Shown here piece after piece: positions 23,280 to 36,330 of a stretch of DNA of 64,000 bases (positions within the stretch are counted from its first letter, which is position 1; each line of letters begins with the position of its first letter). Under the pieces are notes generated by a model. The model saw only the letters and a list, made by a program, of their open reading frames with translations. It was not told the origin of the DNA and searched no databases. The position numbers and the translations under genes were made by a program. This DNA comes from Chrysaora quinquecirrha. Taxonomy: Eukaryota; Cnidaria; Scyphozoa; Semaeostomeae; Pelagiidae. Location: the NCBI GenBank assembly GCA_014526335.1, contig JACTAT010000010.1, positions 317,993-381,992 of the forward strand, given 5' to 3'.

Positions 23280-26200
23280 GCAAAGCTACACAACTGGAGC
23301 GTTAAAGATGGGCAGCTAAGTGAACTGTTGGCTTAATGGCATTTAGCAGACACGCTTCAAATATGAATATTTGATTCTGGATTGACTTGTCAGAAACTTT
23401 CTTACTGGGGTCAGCTTTTCATCGGAGCTATGTTTGTTTACCAGCATGTAATTTAAAACTATTTCAAATCCTTCAAAATGTATTTTAGGATCTATTTGAA
23501 ATATTTCAAGAACTTTAAGGTAAGAATATGAAGGCAGCAGTACATGGGGTTTCGAATAGTGTACAATAGTTCATAATTATAGCCCCCGACAATTTCATCC
23601 CCATGACCTACAGAACCAAACAGAGGCAGACTTGGCTGCCTCAAGACAGGATTTCTCGCACATGCCTCCATTTTCTTACCTTACTCGGATACATTTATTC
23701 TTGTTTAAAAGCAGTGAGTGAATCAAGCCAGCTTGCCAACCAACTCAGTTCCATATATCCAAAACTTTCAGATGAGCCCAATAAATTGTATAATGGACGG
23801 GATTATTTTTCTCACAACCCTCACGAAGATGTTGATATATTTTACACTAGAAGTGTTCGTAAGGTGGCATGACTCAGACACCTTAACTAGCATTTGCAAT
23901 TTTAAATATTACAAAATTGTTACATACTGAAACTAGTTACAACAATAATGATATTTTTAAAGTAAAGTAAATAAACTCTCTAGGTACCTACCTCTAGAAT
24001 GCATTGCATATATACTGAAAAGAGCACTTAGAATATATCTAAGGATAATCTACTTAATGTATCTACTTAAATTAACTAACAGTTTACATTATTTTAAAAA
24101 GAAATCTTAATTATGTAGGTACATTACCAGGCTTTTAACATTCAATTTCAGAAAATTTTATACCTATTGCCTTGTTCATTATAAAAAGTAGCCTAGTTCT
24201 TGGTTTGGACCATTGTTTCTTTTAGACCAAGAACATCTGTAAATGTTAGCAAATATAAACCAAACTGTGACCTTATTAAATCTAGATCACATCCAGGCTA
24301 GTTTTTGTACTGTGAACAGGCTTACATTAGTATCAAACAAAACATGGAAAATGCAAAACATGATAGTACATGCTAGTTGATATAAACATAAATCAAGCTT
24401 GGAAAGCCCCCAAGCATAATTTTAACAGCAACTCGCATAGTACTTTTTGCAATTTCCATACTTTGCACTTCAAAATTGGCAAAGGTAGATAGATACTGGG
24501 CCATGAGACAACAATTCTTTAATTTAATATCACCCTGTTTCTATAAAAAGTTATTTGTTCTTTTAAACATATCAAATTCTGTTTAGTTTTTCAATGGGTC
24601 AACTCATTATGAACAAGAAATGTTCATAAGTCATTAAAGATTTTTCATAAAAAAGTAATCACATTCAACCCCTTGAAAATGGCAAAGTCCATAAAAAACT
24701 AAACAGAGTTTGCTAAGAAGAAATCTTCATCAACTTAACATATTGCTTTAAATCTCACCAAATGTCCAGGCTTAGTTTAAATTTTAGATATTTTTAATGT
24801 TCTTCATTTAATAAATTTAAACTTATACAATTGTCTCCTTTCAGGATATATGCAATGCACTCCAGGTCTTTCCAGTTCTACTATCACCTAAAACTAATGG
24901 GAAGAAGCATCCAGTTTAGAGAATAAAAAAACTACCTTCACATCCCCCTCCCACCCCCTTTCAAAGATTTTACCCCCCTCCCTACACCTCGTCATACCAT
25001 TCCACTGTAGAATTCCAGTTAAAACACTTTTGTGAGCAGAAAGTTATAAATGGAAATATTGTTTTTAAATGCACAAGTCATTCATCCAAGAGGTAATCTG
25101 GAATTCTACGGTGTAGGTACATTAAACTCCCTGGCACTGTTTTCACAAGTCTGCAAATGGGTAAAAAATCTCACAAAGAGGAACTTTCATCAATCAATGG
25201 ATACAGAGCATTTATCTAAGAAACAAGGTTTCACTAAATTTTGCTAACAAAAAAAGATATTGCTTTTCCACACCTCTATGCTAGCTAGTATTCATGAAAA
25301 CACCTTATGCTGCAATCATTTTGGTCTTGTTCAAACATTTCATATTCTATGTTTCAAAGCAGTGTTTAAATTTTGTATCCGCCCAGGAAACATTTTATAT
25401 TCATATTTCAGTCATTACTTGTGTCAGAAATTTGTCTTCTAAGGTTAAAAATTATAACACTGAGTCGCAAAATGAAAACAAAAACAAACAATAACCACGA
25501 ACACCTACAAACAAATAAGAAAATATATTTTATAATTAATTTGACTGGTCATCTTCCTGTATCCTGCAAGCTGATTCAAAACACAATACCGGTCTAGCTT
25601 CACTTTTCTATTAGTGCATTTTAATCTGCACCTGTGTATAAATACCGCCTTATTCTTTTTTTGGTTTGTTTCTGACATCCTCTTAGGAGTGTCAGCTGAA
25701 AACGCTTTTTACTTATGCCCAAAAATGTTTTTGTTCAAATGTTTTCGTTCTTTCTGGCAATTTTGAAATTTTGTACTAATTAAAACTATTAAATAAGAAA
25801 TGATAAAACCAATAGATAGGAGATAAGGATGAAATAAAAGAAACATAATATGAAAATAATCATATGATGGGTAAAATTGGCAAGAAAATGATGTCAACAC
25901 TTTTGTTTGACTAGTAGAAGAAAAATTCATATTGTGCGTATGGTAACCCCTGGATAGAAGATAATCAATAAGAGTACTTGATAAGTATAAGAAATCATGA
26001 AGAAGCACACATTTAATACAAAAAAGGATAAGCCAATGCTACCTTATTACATGCAAATAAACAATGTACGTTATTAAGAGCCCAAAAAACTAAGCTGTGC
26101 ATAAATGAGGCCTGAATGTTCTTCGATTGTCAAGAAAGTATACAGGAAGGTATAAAGAAATACCCAGTGTAAGAAACCAGCTATATTTCATTGAGCCAGT

Positions 26201-26324
26201 GTTTTGTTTGGCAGCTTAATTATACACATGGTTTATTTTCATGTAATTTATTCCCTGCATGGCCTTTGGCTTCTCATTTTTTCTTATTCTTGTGAAATAG
26301 GAGGTAAAATATAAAAAATTATAC
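23280..26324. other. Gene-free stretch
   Basis: No protein family, RNA gene or clear element end was recognised in this AT-rich 3 kb. Short open frames show no family features. A polypyrimidine run (CCCCCTCCCACCCCC) occurs near 24,945-24,985. Confidence 0.5.
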
Positions 26325-29300
26325 TTACCTTCCAGCTTTGTGCAAACGAATGTAACCCTTATGCTCCTCAATCCACCTGTACATGGCATGCACATCCAAA
26401 TTCTCCAACAGACTGGGCTTAAAATCCCGATATACAGCTAATTTTCGATTAGGCTGTTGGAGCATCACTTTGTGTTTCAGCAACTCCATGACTACCTTCT
26501 TCAAATCGCCATCGGTGGTAGAAGTGACATGTTTTCCAGAACGCTTTATAACTTCACAACTTGCATCAAAATTATCCATGATCTTTTTGCTGACAGACAA
26601 TGCTTTGCAGAAACGATCAATAACTTTAGAATTTGTTGAGTTAGGTCCCAACTTTTTGACAACATTCTTCAGCAAGTTGTTATAATGTTCAAGAGCCATG
26701 TCGAGTGGAATGTTCCCACCATATCCAATTTTGTTCTTACTGAATCGGTTCCAGATTAGGCGATGTGCATCTCTGGGTGATAAGAGAGCATTTATCTGGC
26801 ATAACAGGTAGAGTGCTTCCAAAGCATATTTTTTGCTATGTGGCCAATCTTGTTTCAGAAACAGCAACATGAATTTCCAACAACGCACCACACGCAAGCC
26901 ATCACCTTCTGAAACACCATCAAAGAAATTCATGATTACCATACCAATATCCAGTAGTGAACATTGGTAAGCAAACAAATCATCCTCCGACTGTTTATTA
27001 CTGCTGAGGGCTGAAGTTTCGCCATGAAGCCCATGCATCTTTTCATGTTCCAGCCTTCTTTTCCCATCTGCCTGAAAGGTTTTACTGCAACCCTTTCCTC
27101 GGCATATGAATCTTCCATCTGCATCCTTTTTGTTACTGTCACGTAACCAGTCTTCATATTCTTGGCGTTTGATTATCTCCTCATGCTGTCCCTGCCTGAT
27201 AATGAATTGATCGACAACTTCAGCAGTTACATTCTGGAGATATTCTTTCTTCTCGACAGTTGTCATCTTGTCGATCCGACTAAGACTAGGTACTTCATCT
27301 GGAGATTCAATACCGAGTACTTGACAGAAGCATGCAATAACTCTTGCTTGGACTTCCATAAGAAAGAACTTCTTACAACCACTGTAGCTTTTGCTGACAT
27401 CAGAATTCACATTCCTGCGGTTTACAAAGACTTTGTCGGAAAACATAGTACACTTCTCTGCAATGGCCTTCGGATTGTATAGATTGTCGAATGCAAGCTG
27501 AAAAAGATTAATCGTTATCAAAAAATACAGTTACGAAAATCAATGTCATGCTTCAGAATGTAGCCTGCGTTTAGACTCAAACTGATTAAACAAGTCTGAG
27601 CACAGGCTATCAGAGCTACATTTGCAACAAGGAAAAATTGTTTTGCTGTAAACAAAAATGGATGTCTCTAGCAAACTCCAACTCTGTGTTGCGAAATCCA
27701 AATTGAAAAAGTAAATAAAGCCACAAAAAATCAGTTATCAGCTGCAATAAGAACCGAACAGTTGATACAGATAACGATGGATGTAGTACATCTTTCTGTC
27801 AAACATACCTGTAGGAACTTCATTCCTCCATGAAAATCTGCAATTTCCAAATGCAAGCCAGCAAGTTTTTCTTTGTCAGTGAAACCATTCTCCAACTGAA
27901 GAAGTGTACTTACACCACGTTCAACTGTCAACTGGTCACCAACAATGGCTTGTTCACCATAAAAATGGATATCTTCGACAGCAAAAGGGGACGTAATTGT
28001 GCAGATGAGTCATGACTTCCTGCATACCACTGGCATCGTTTTCATCATGATAGATCATTTCAGCGAAAATCTAAATAGAAATTGAGAAAGTCAGGCCAAA
28101 GAATGTATTGGTTTATAGAATTTATTGGTTTTTAAAACAGCATTTTTAACAATGAAATAATTATATATATTAATATATAATTCCACACTCTGACGAGTAC
28201 ATTAGTTTGAATGGCCTTAGTGTGCTGGAAGGCATCTGCCTTTTCTAAATATTCAATCTATATATATACATATTTACACAGAGGTAGACTCAGAAAAGAA
28301 ACAAATCTTCGTTTTTACTCCAAGTTTAACCCATTCATGCGATCATCAGACATTATTAATTTCGAAGTGCCCACATGAAAACAAATATTACTTATGCAAC
28401 TTTAGAACAATTAACACCTCCAAAGAACAGTCATTGTAAGCCCCTAGCAAGTAAATCTAATAAATAAATTGTTCAGTGTAGTAGAATCAGTTGTCTGATG
28501 ATCGCATGAATGCGTGAAACTCGGAGTAACACAAAGATTGCTTTCTTTTCTGAGTCTACCTCTTTGTAGATCGCTCTGCGAATGGCATAGAACACTTTTT
28601 ATCCAGCATAGACAAACGAAACGTATATACATATTTATATATTTGTCACCTATGGCAGCCATTCGTGCTCACTGAAATTGCCGAGTGACTCTGTAAGTTT
28701 CACAGCCCAAGACTCTCTTATATATAACATCTTCACACAGCATATGTACATGATTGTCCAACCTTTTCATCAGATACATGTTTGCTAGTTCTGCTAAGTG
28801 CGATCAGTTTAACAAATTGTAAATTAAAGTTAAGTTTAAAAAAGTCAGTAAATAAAATGTTGATTGTTCTACTTACTGTGTCTGTAGGCTGGCATGTTTT
28901 TGATGAATATTGGTGCTTAATATGATGAACAGCTACTGATTCTAGTGAAGAGAATGCTTTAATGTGTTTCACTGCCATGCGAGCACAAAGAGTGATGTAA
29001 TCATTTCTTTGATAAACATGATCCACTCTGTTTGGAAGACACACTGCATTATCCATTTCTGTTAGCTTGCTTATGTCTGGCTTTGTACAAGGAAGATCAT
29101 TACCAGATATTCGATTTTCGGTGATCATGAGACCAACCCAGTTAACAATTGAATTCTGATGCTCCTCCGTCATGTTATGGGGATGTGCAGTGTAATTGAA
29201 GTTGTCTATCACCAACTTGCGTCCAGAACTTTGAGCACTCTGTCCTCTGTCACCACTGCTCAGGCACAGTCCGTCTGCCTTAACTTTGTCGTTGATATGC

Positions 29301-30723
29301 TGCAAATGCTTCTCACCATATTCATCCAGCTTCTTGTACAGATAGGTATGAGATACACCTAATCTCAGAGACCCAAGTCTAAGAAGAGTTGCCTGATAAC
29401 AAAAGGGGGTCTGTCATTAGCACCATTTTTACAATATTCAAATGCGAGTATGTGTTACAGTCATGAGCAAATTTTATATCTGTGCACACATATAAACCAA
29501 TTAAACGACACAAAGTAACATAAATATACACATACTGTACATACACAAACAAAGAACATGCTCTTTACAAGGACTATGTGGAAAAACTACTAATTAGTTT
29601 GATGTTTAGCTTAAATTATATACTCACCATGAAGCCAGAGTGTTGCAACATCAATGAAATGATGAGTTGAACTGCAGTCATATGTCTTGATCTATTCTTC
29701 AAGCAGACGGCTGCTGCCATACAAACGGCAGGTGTGAAGAAAACATCTGTGCTCTTTGTTTTGGATCTACGCCAACTAACTGCCATCAGTACTGATCGAG
29801 TCAGAGGTGCTCTCACACTGAGCTCAGCATCGAATTCTTCTAGGTTGAACCTGGTTATGTCTTCCTTGCTTGTTAAACGAAGACAGCTTGGCTTCAGGGA
29901 GGTTCGTTTCTTTTCTGGGCAGTGCTCTAAAATTTTCATGGCTCGTTTAGAGTTGTCAGGCTTTTCTTTCAATTGACAAAGCTGCTGGCATTCCTTGTCG
30001 ATCTCTTTCAGAAAAATTTCTACAAAGAAACCACGCAATTTCTGATGTTTCCAAACAGAAGTAGCTATTTGCTTGTAGGTTCCCCCTCTGCATAGCATTG
30101 CACCAACTGCTGTAAGATCATCTGGAAGCTGTTTTTGTTTTGTAACAGACGACCAAACAACCGTTACAGATGCCCTTGTTTTGCAGTCATCAACCTGAGG
30201 ATCAGATTTGTTTCTTTTAGCTGGTGTGCTAGCAGATATAGGGTGGGCCATTCTTCTTGTGGTTGCAACTGAATCGTGCTCTTTTACTACAGTAACCCTC
30301 TTTGCAGGTGTAGCAATAACTTGGCTTTGACTCACAATTGGACTCAATGGCACAAGTGTTCTATCAATGATATCCTCTGGTACAAATGGGTGCTTCACAC
30401 TGGCAGAATCAGAATGCTCTTCTTCAAAAGCCAGCAGTCTTTTCGCGGTCGTAGATTTAACAGAAATCCCTCCTTTCATTGCCCCAGATGTGTATTTCTG
30501 CTCTATCTCTGCTTCTATTTCTTCCACTTTCAAGCGAGCAGTGTGCAATTGTTTCAACTGCTCTGCAAACGTAGGAATTCTCGACGGTAGTAGGCCGTAT
30601 TTCGACAACGAAGTTCAGGCGCTGTAAAGCTTTCCTGACATCGAAGTGGCCCTTTCCATCCACTAAATTAAAGTCCCAAGACTGTTTTTTTGTGAACTCA
30701 GTGGAACAAATAACGCACGACAT
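26325..30723 (-). CDS. DUF6589-family protein, four exons, two frameshifts
   Basis: Exons by GT-AG are 29,628-30,723, 28,878-29,392, 27,809-28,070 and 26,325-27,497, with in-phase joins where tested. The N-terminus has a CVIC pair (MSCVICSTEF). The middle has a Lys-rich linker and a basic region. Exons 3-4 hold the family core: VGDQLTVERGVSTLLQ, LHLEIADFHGGMKFLQ, a zinc-finger-like segment (CRGKGCSKTF to LEHEKMHGLHG), and DALLSPRDAHRLIWNRF-type sequence (actual start INALLSPRDAHRL). This is the DUF6589 family, abundant in cnidarians and mushrooms and of unknown biochemical role. Frameshifts occur near 30,560 (after NSYVCR) and near 27,985 in a CCCCTTTT run. The final AGG-TAA overlaps a donor consensus (AG|GTAAGT), so another exon may follow. 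Confidence 0.8.
28277..28568. repeat. Foldback (MITE-like) repeat in DUF6589 intron 2
   Basis: The left arm (28,277-28,352: CAGAGGTAGACTCAGAAAAG through CATGCGATCATCAGAC) is matched by an inverted right arm (28,492-28,568: GTCTGATGATCGCATGAATG through CTTTTCTGAGTCTACCTCTT). The loop is about 140 bp and the arms about 75 bp. TA-rich microsatellites flank it. It is non-coding. Confidence 0.75.
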
Positions 30724-31021
30724 GACTTACTTTATTATTTTTCACAAGTATCTAGCAGGACACCAAGCTACATAAGCCACGCCACAAGGAAATGAACAGG
30801 CCGAGCGGAGCGTTCACCGCATGGACTTCCATCGAGCAACGCAGCGTTTAAAATGAAAACGAGATTGCTGAGTCAGCAGAACAAGCTTTTGGACGTAGTT
30901 GCGCAGACTCTACTGATTTGATCAGTTTGAGTCTGGGCGCAGGCTAAGAAAGCTAAGCCTAAAAGTTCTGATTTGAGAAAAACTTTGTTGAAGAAACTGT
31001 TGAAGAAGAAATTGACAGAAT

Positions 31022-31900
31022 GAGCATAAAGACAGAATATTCTGAATGTCCTAGTGAAAGTTTAGATTTATTCTGCCAACCAATAATTCAAAATGATGTC
31101 AAGTCTTTTAAGTATGTGGAATAATTTCCACAAACTGCTGCCCTCAATGCCTCAAAACAAACTGTTGTGTTTGACATTCCTGCTCAGCCTGATCACATGA
31201 TTGACTTGAATCATTCTTATTTCGTCTCAACTCTTGCCATTGAAAAAGCAGATCGAAATGATATTGGAAAAACCACTACAGAATTTGTAGGGGTGATAAA
31301 TAATATTGGTCTATCCATGTGGAAGCAGATAGAGTTGGTTTTGAATGACACTCCCGTCACAGAAGCAAATGGAATTTATGCCTACCAATCTTACCTGGAA
31401 ACAATTCTAACGTTTGATGAAACCAGAGCTAAAATCTATTTGAAAATGACAAACTGGGTCAGTGATACGATTGGCAAACAAGGTACTGGTTTTCCAACGA
31501 ATGCAGCGACAAAAATCTTGGTTTCTTGTCTTGCTTCTAGCGAATGCAAGATCTGTACAATTTGACGAGAGTGAAAAAGTTAAAGTGTTAACAAAGCCTC
31601 GTTAACATTTGCAATCAAAGCAAATAATTGCTGCTTGGCGTTTGTCTTCAATGGCGATTGAGTCCAAACAGCAATGTGTTTTGTTTGATGAGGAAAACTG
31701 GAAACACTTCAGGCTTTGTACATTTTCAAAGTGAAACTGGTGCTCCGTCACATATATATTAAAGATGATGTATTGAAAGGAATAGAAAGAACTCTGATGA
31801 AAACTAATGCAATTTACCCAGCCTGTCCACCTCACATAGCAAGCTATTCGATCAATACCGCAACAACCAGCTGGGTTCAAGACAATGGGCTATCTCTAAA
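31022..31900 (+). pseudogene. Polinton/Maverick capsid-like protein, decayed
   Basis: The frame includes a region rich in LDLF and FDIPAQPDH-type signatures, IDLNHSYF, LSMWKQIELVLNDTPV and IYAYQSYLETIL. These match the multicopy F54H12.2-like family, regarded as the major-capsid-type protein of Polintons and related virus-like transposons. An in-frame TAA lies near 31,122 and the frame is lost after about 31,565. A C-terminal piece is still visible at about 31,730-31,890 (HIYIKDDVLKG). It is a non-functional remnant. It probably belongs to the same old element as the DNA polymerase at 34.7-36.3 kb on the opposite strand. Confidence 0.7.
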
Positions 31901-32779
31901 ACATGGAGTGTGGAATTATGGAGTGGAATGGTGGAGTGAAATGATTTATATGGAATACGCTTATTTAAGGATGTTTTGCAATAAAAAATACATCAAAATG
32001 CTTCTTGTAGTCTTCCGAACCTATTTAAGTCATAATTTTGCTAAAATTTACTAACAATTTCATGAAATTACCATCGGGATCAAAACGAATGAAGCTATAC
32101 AGCTTCCAGACGCGAGTTTTTTGATGAAAAATCTGTAAAACATGGACTGCTGGATTGGAGTGGAATGGTCAGCTGGAATGTGAAAATTAAGGGACATATG
32201 TTGACAAAAAATGTAACAAATTTTATACCAAAATCTTTCTTTTGGTCTTCTGAATTGAAATGACAGGAAACTTTATATCAATATTTTTGAAATGAACGTC
32301 TTTTTGAGTATCAATAAAACCCTGCCTTCTGGCACCTTCCTTCAATATTCAAGATTGCAGACAGTGGATGAAAGTCGAGCCGCCGGGCAGACATGTTGCA
32401 ATTATCTCATTCATGTAAATAAGAAGTCTTGCCAACACTTGCCAATGTAGCGTTTTCGACGGAGGGTTCGTACAGGGTCGCACAACAAAGGCTAACTCAG
32501 GTTGGAATGCTTTGAATATTTATGTTGCATCACGAAAATAATCGAGAACAATTTCTTGCACATGAACTCGATCCTATTGAAATACAAAAGCTTTTTTTCT
32601 GTGACACGGGAAACTGATGCAGGGAATCGGTTTTGTGAACCTCGGACTAAAATATCAAAGGTTTATTCAGTAGATCCCTAGAATAAAAATCCTTTTCTAG
32701 CCCAAATACAGACTTATTACAGTACATGATTCCCAATTACAGAATCAAAGTGAGACTAAAACCAAATTGAGATCGCCCA

Positions 32780-33142
32780 ACCAGATTGGAAAGTTTGCAA
32801 AATGAGCGGCTGAGATCAATTTAGGGTTATTTTTGCTGTGGTTGTAGTCTCCTAGGAACGTTCACAGTGGGTGCAGGATGTGCATAAGCGATTTCACTGT
32901 TTCACGCGATTTTCAAAGTAAGACTTTAGAACCTAAGACTATTGATTGGCAGAGCTTTGCTAATAAATGCATTACGAATTACTCTTTGAAATAAGCTGAT
33001 AAATCAACATAATACAACTTTCAACTTTAAAAATTGTGCGGCTGTAGCTGCGGCTGAGGAAATTTTGAGAAAATATGCAGCTATAGCTGCGGCCGAAATC
33101 TCGAGTGAGCGGCTGTTTTACTTGCAAACTTTCCAATCTGGG
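32780..33142. mobile_element. Short inverted-repeat element (MITE-like)
   Basis: CAGATTGGAAAGTTTGCAA at about 32,782 is matched in inverted orientation at the right end (TTGCAAACTTTCCAATCTG, ending at 33,140). The terminal repeats extend inward through GAGCGGCTG. It is 363 bp and non-coding, with GCGGCTGTAGCTGCGGC internal repeats. No clear target duplication. It lies inside the decayed Polinton region; 31,900-32,779 shows no other feature. Confidence 0.65.
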
Positions 33143-33149
33143 CCCAAAC

Positions 33150-34530
33150 TAACCCCCAAGGCCTCGTGGTTTTTGATGAGCAACAATCACCGTCACACAT
33201 ACCAACCAATGTACAAACTTCTTCCAGTGTTCAAAGTGAGTACGTCAAGGATGCCCACTAAGCCCGACACTCTTTAACCTTTTTATAAACGACCTTGTTG
33301 ATGAACTTAACGAAAGTAATCCTTCACCACTAAGCCTAGGACACGAACCTATGCTGATGATCTCATTATTCTCTCTTCCTCACACGATGGACTACAGAAG
33401 TGCCTCAGCAGCTTGACTTATTATTGTAATAACTGGAAACTTGAAGTGAATTTAGATAAATCCAAATGCATGACCTTTTATAAAAATAGCACAAAATGTA
33501 AACGAATTTTATATTAATAATACCCCCCTTCACAATGTAGCAGAATTCACATACCTTAGTATAATCTTAAATGCTGCCTGTAACTTTAAAGAAACCCTGA
33601 ATATTCTAAGCTCTAAAGAAAACTGTGCTCTATTAGCCTTAAACAATAGATTCAAAATAAGACACCTTACAGTCCAAATAGCAGTAAAACTTTTTGAATC
33701 AATTATTTCCCTGATCCTTCTTTATGGCTCTAAAGTTTGGGGACATTATCTAAACAAGAAACAAGATGAATGGGACAAGTGTGAAATTGAGAAAGTACAC
33801 ACCCAGTTTCTTAAGCGCATTCTAGGAGTGAACAGGTCTACAACAAATGCCTTGGTTTGTGGTGAAAAGTCTTACACCAATGAACTAACTAACGTTTTGA
33901 AAAAAATGGACTAGCCATAGACTCTACTACATCTCTATAAAAAAACACAAAAGGAGCTTACACAACTATACCATCTATACTGGCGATCATATATTAATGA
34001 CTATTTAAAAGCCCTTTCATATAAAACTTACAAATCCCACATAGAGCTTGAAAAATATCTCTACCTAGTTCCTAGCCGAAAAGATAGAAGAATTCTCTCA
34101 AAATTAAGGCTTAGTGACCATTCTTTAGAGATAGAAAAAGGAAGATATATAAAACCCCCTATTGAAAGAAATAAAAGATTTTGCAGATACTGCAGCAAGA
34201 AAATGGAAAACGAACCACATAATATCTTGTGTAAATTTTAATGCAGAACGTGAAATTTTCTTCAAAAAGTTGATAATGTATACCCTAACTTTAAATCTAT
34301 TCCTACAATTGAACAAAAATTAATCTACCTTATGACAAGTGAAAATGAGATTCTATTGCATGACCTATGTGAGTTTCTATCAACAATATATGAAAAAAGA
34401 TAAAATTTTTGATGAATTAATTGTAACTTATGGAATTTGAACAAATTCATTATAATAATTTTTTTTTCTTTTTATTATATTTTTCTGTATTCTTCATTAT
34501 ATATTAACTAATTATTCATTATTATCCTTG
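33150..34530 (+). pseudogene. Degraded LINE reverse transcriptase (C-terminal half)
   Basis: Across frames one reads CPLSPTLFNLFINDLVDEL, then ADDLIILSSS with the catalytic ADD, then a thumb-like region (LTYYCNNWKLEVNLDKSK). Further downstream are LFESIISLILLYGSKVWG-like and CEIEKVHTQFLKRILG segments. This is the RT thumb and C-terminal region of a non-LTR retrotransposon of a different group from the copies at 14 and 53 kb. There are many stops and shifts. The 5' end is truncated in the RT domain. It lies between the two Polinton fragments. Confidence 0.75.
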
Positions 34531-34740
34531 TAACTTGTTTTGTTGTAACCAGTAGACCATGTATCCTATGATATTGTGTCGAAATAAAAAAATGATCTCA
34601 ATCCAACAAATTTTTCATTCCCACACCACCAAGCTCGTCTTTCATTTTGCCGATGACTTTCTTGTTTCTTGCAGAGTTTGCAGAGTAATTTGGATGTTCT
34701 TTATCATAATTGCTTTAATCAAATCCATCTTGGTGATATT

Positions 34741-36330
34741 TCAACACTTTTTCGACTTCATCTTAGACATTGATTTGTCGTAGATGAAACTGTCAGTGTC
34801 CATGTAGCATAGCTGCAGATTTTGAAGGTTTGGCTTTGCAAAGTTGTAGTGGAAATCGTACATCAATGTCTTGCTGACTTTCAATTTGCTGGAACCAATA
34901 TACTTTGGTTTGTTGAATGTAACTTTTCCCATCTTTTTCTCCACCAAAAGCGTGTCTTCGTTGATTTCAATTACTCCATAAAAGTTCGGATTTCGTACCC
35001 ATCTTCTCAGAACTATGCCATCGGTGCAAATTTCAAATCATCGATGATTTGTTACATTTTCCATCGTCTTCCCGAACACGGAATTATTCATCAGCTTGAA
35101 CAAATCTGTTTCAAAGGCGTTTCTTGCTTCAGTTCTCTTCTTTGTGTTGAAATCAATGCACTCTTTCAGCCAACTGCTTTGCTCAAAACTCAATGATCTC
35201 ATGAACTCTTTCAGCTTCAAACCCTAAGGGAGATACTCATTAACTTTCAATAAAAGGGGATCATGCCAATATTTTGGATTCGAAATCTTAAGCTTTTTCA
35301 ATATTTTGGGTCTTTGAATGGCAACATGGACAAAAATTCTATATGTGGGGTCCACAAATATGAAGGAAGAATCGTGCCTTTTGGTGTGATTCATTGCAAT
35401 GACCCATCCAACTGCCAAGAGCTTATAAATTAGGTGTCCAAAAATAAATAGCAATATTTGGGGTCTCCGAAACATTAAACTCAATATTGGGGTCCCTAAA
35501 TCATTAGACTCGGTATTTAGTGGTCTGCAAGGAAAAAGTGGCATGGATCCCCCATATTGAAAGTTAATGAGTCCCCCTCCTGGGCTTCAAACCCAATTCC
35601 AAACACTGCTTCAAATTGCTTTCATGAATGACGTATTCTTCTTTGTTGTACAGATTTGGTATCAGCTTTGGTGTTGATTTAAACTTTTTTCCAGGTGATA
35701 ACGTCTCTTCTTGAACTTGGAAAGCGCTAACGGTAGATCTGCATGATGACCGTGTAACTCGACTGGATATTCCACATGGACTTTAGAATTTAACCAATAT
35801 ATTCATTGGATCTTGTCAGCAAAGCGTGGATGTTTGTGTTTCTGATTTCTTCTTGTGTAAACTGCTTGCAACCACCATACTGCATTGGCTGTGACATTCC
35901 CATCCGTAGAGATTGTTTGCATCCATATATCAGCGTGTTGTTTTCATTTAATTCGACATGGCGTTTCACTGCTATCGAGACACCTCCACAGATGCCATCT
36001 TCAATCATAAGGAAAATGTCCTTCCTTTCTTCGGATAACAATTCCAGCGTCACACCAGTCATCTTCAGCATTGCATCCAAAGCCAGTGCAGGAGCAGTTA
36101 GATAATGCGCAGGATCAAGCTTGTAGAATTCCACACTTTGCTTTTGAATAATTCGAATATGTCAGCCCACATATGTCAGCCCACAACACATCAGTTTTCA
36201 GTTACAGTTCGTGATAATCTTGAAAGGCTGCCACACCCGTTGAGCATGTTCATAATCTTCATCGCTGATTTTTGAATCGCCGAGTTTGTTGTAAATGCTT
36301 CTTTCGGTGGTAGAAATTTTTCTACGCCAG
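34741..36330 (-). pseudogene. Polinton-type family B DNA polymerase, decayed
   Basis: The reading begins near 36,330 at the LINE junction and includes YKLDPAHYLTAPALALDAML, then TGVTLELL and IEDGICGGVS. After a MITE insertion it continues with LKECIDFNTKKRTEA and FKLMNNSVFGKTMENV, then LMYDFHYNFAKP and CYMDTDSFIY, the last carrying the DTD metal-binding motif C. These are the signatures of protein-primed type 2 family B polymerases of Polintons. It is interrupted by stops, frameshifts, a MITE at 35,225-35,583 and, upstream, the LINE that starts near 36,320. It is inactive. The exonuclease and terminal-protein parts are not seen. Confidence 0.85.
35225..35583. mobile_element. MITE with long target duplication inside the polymerase gene
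   Basis: The ends are inverted: CTCATTAACTTTCAATA near the left end (35,235) and TATTGAAAGTTAATGAG near the right end (35,556-35,572). GCTTCAAACCC stands on both sides (35,214-35,224 and 35,584-35,594), giving a candidate target duplication of up to 11 bp. Without the insert the polymerase frame is continuous across this site. The internal part is T/G-rich and non-coding. A duplication of 8-11 bp points to the hAT or Mutator-like groups. Confidence 0.8.
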
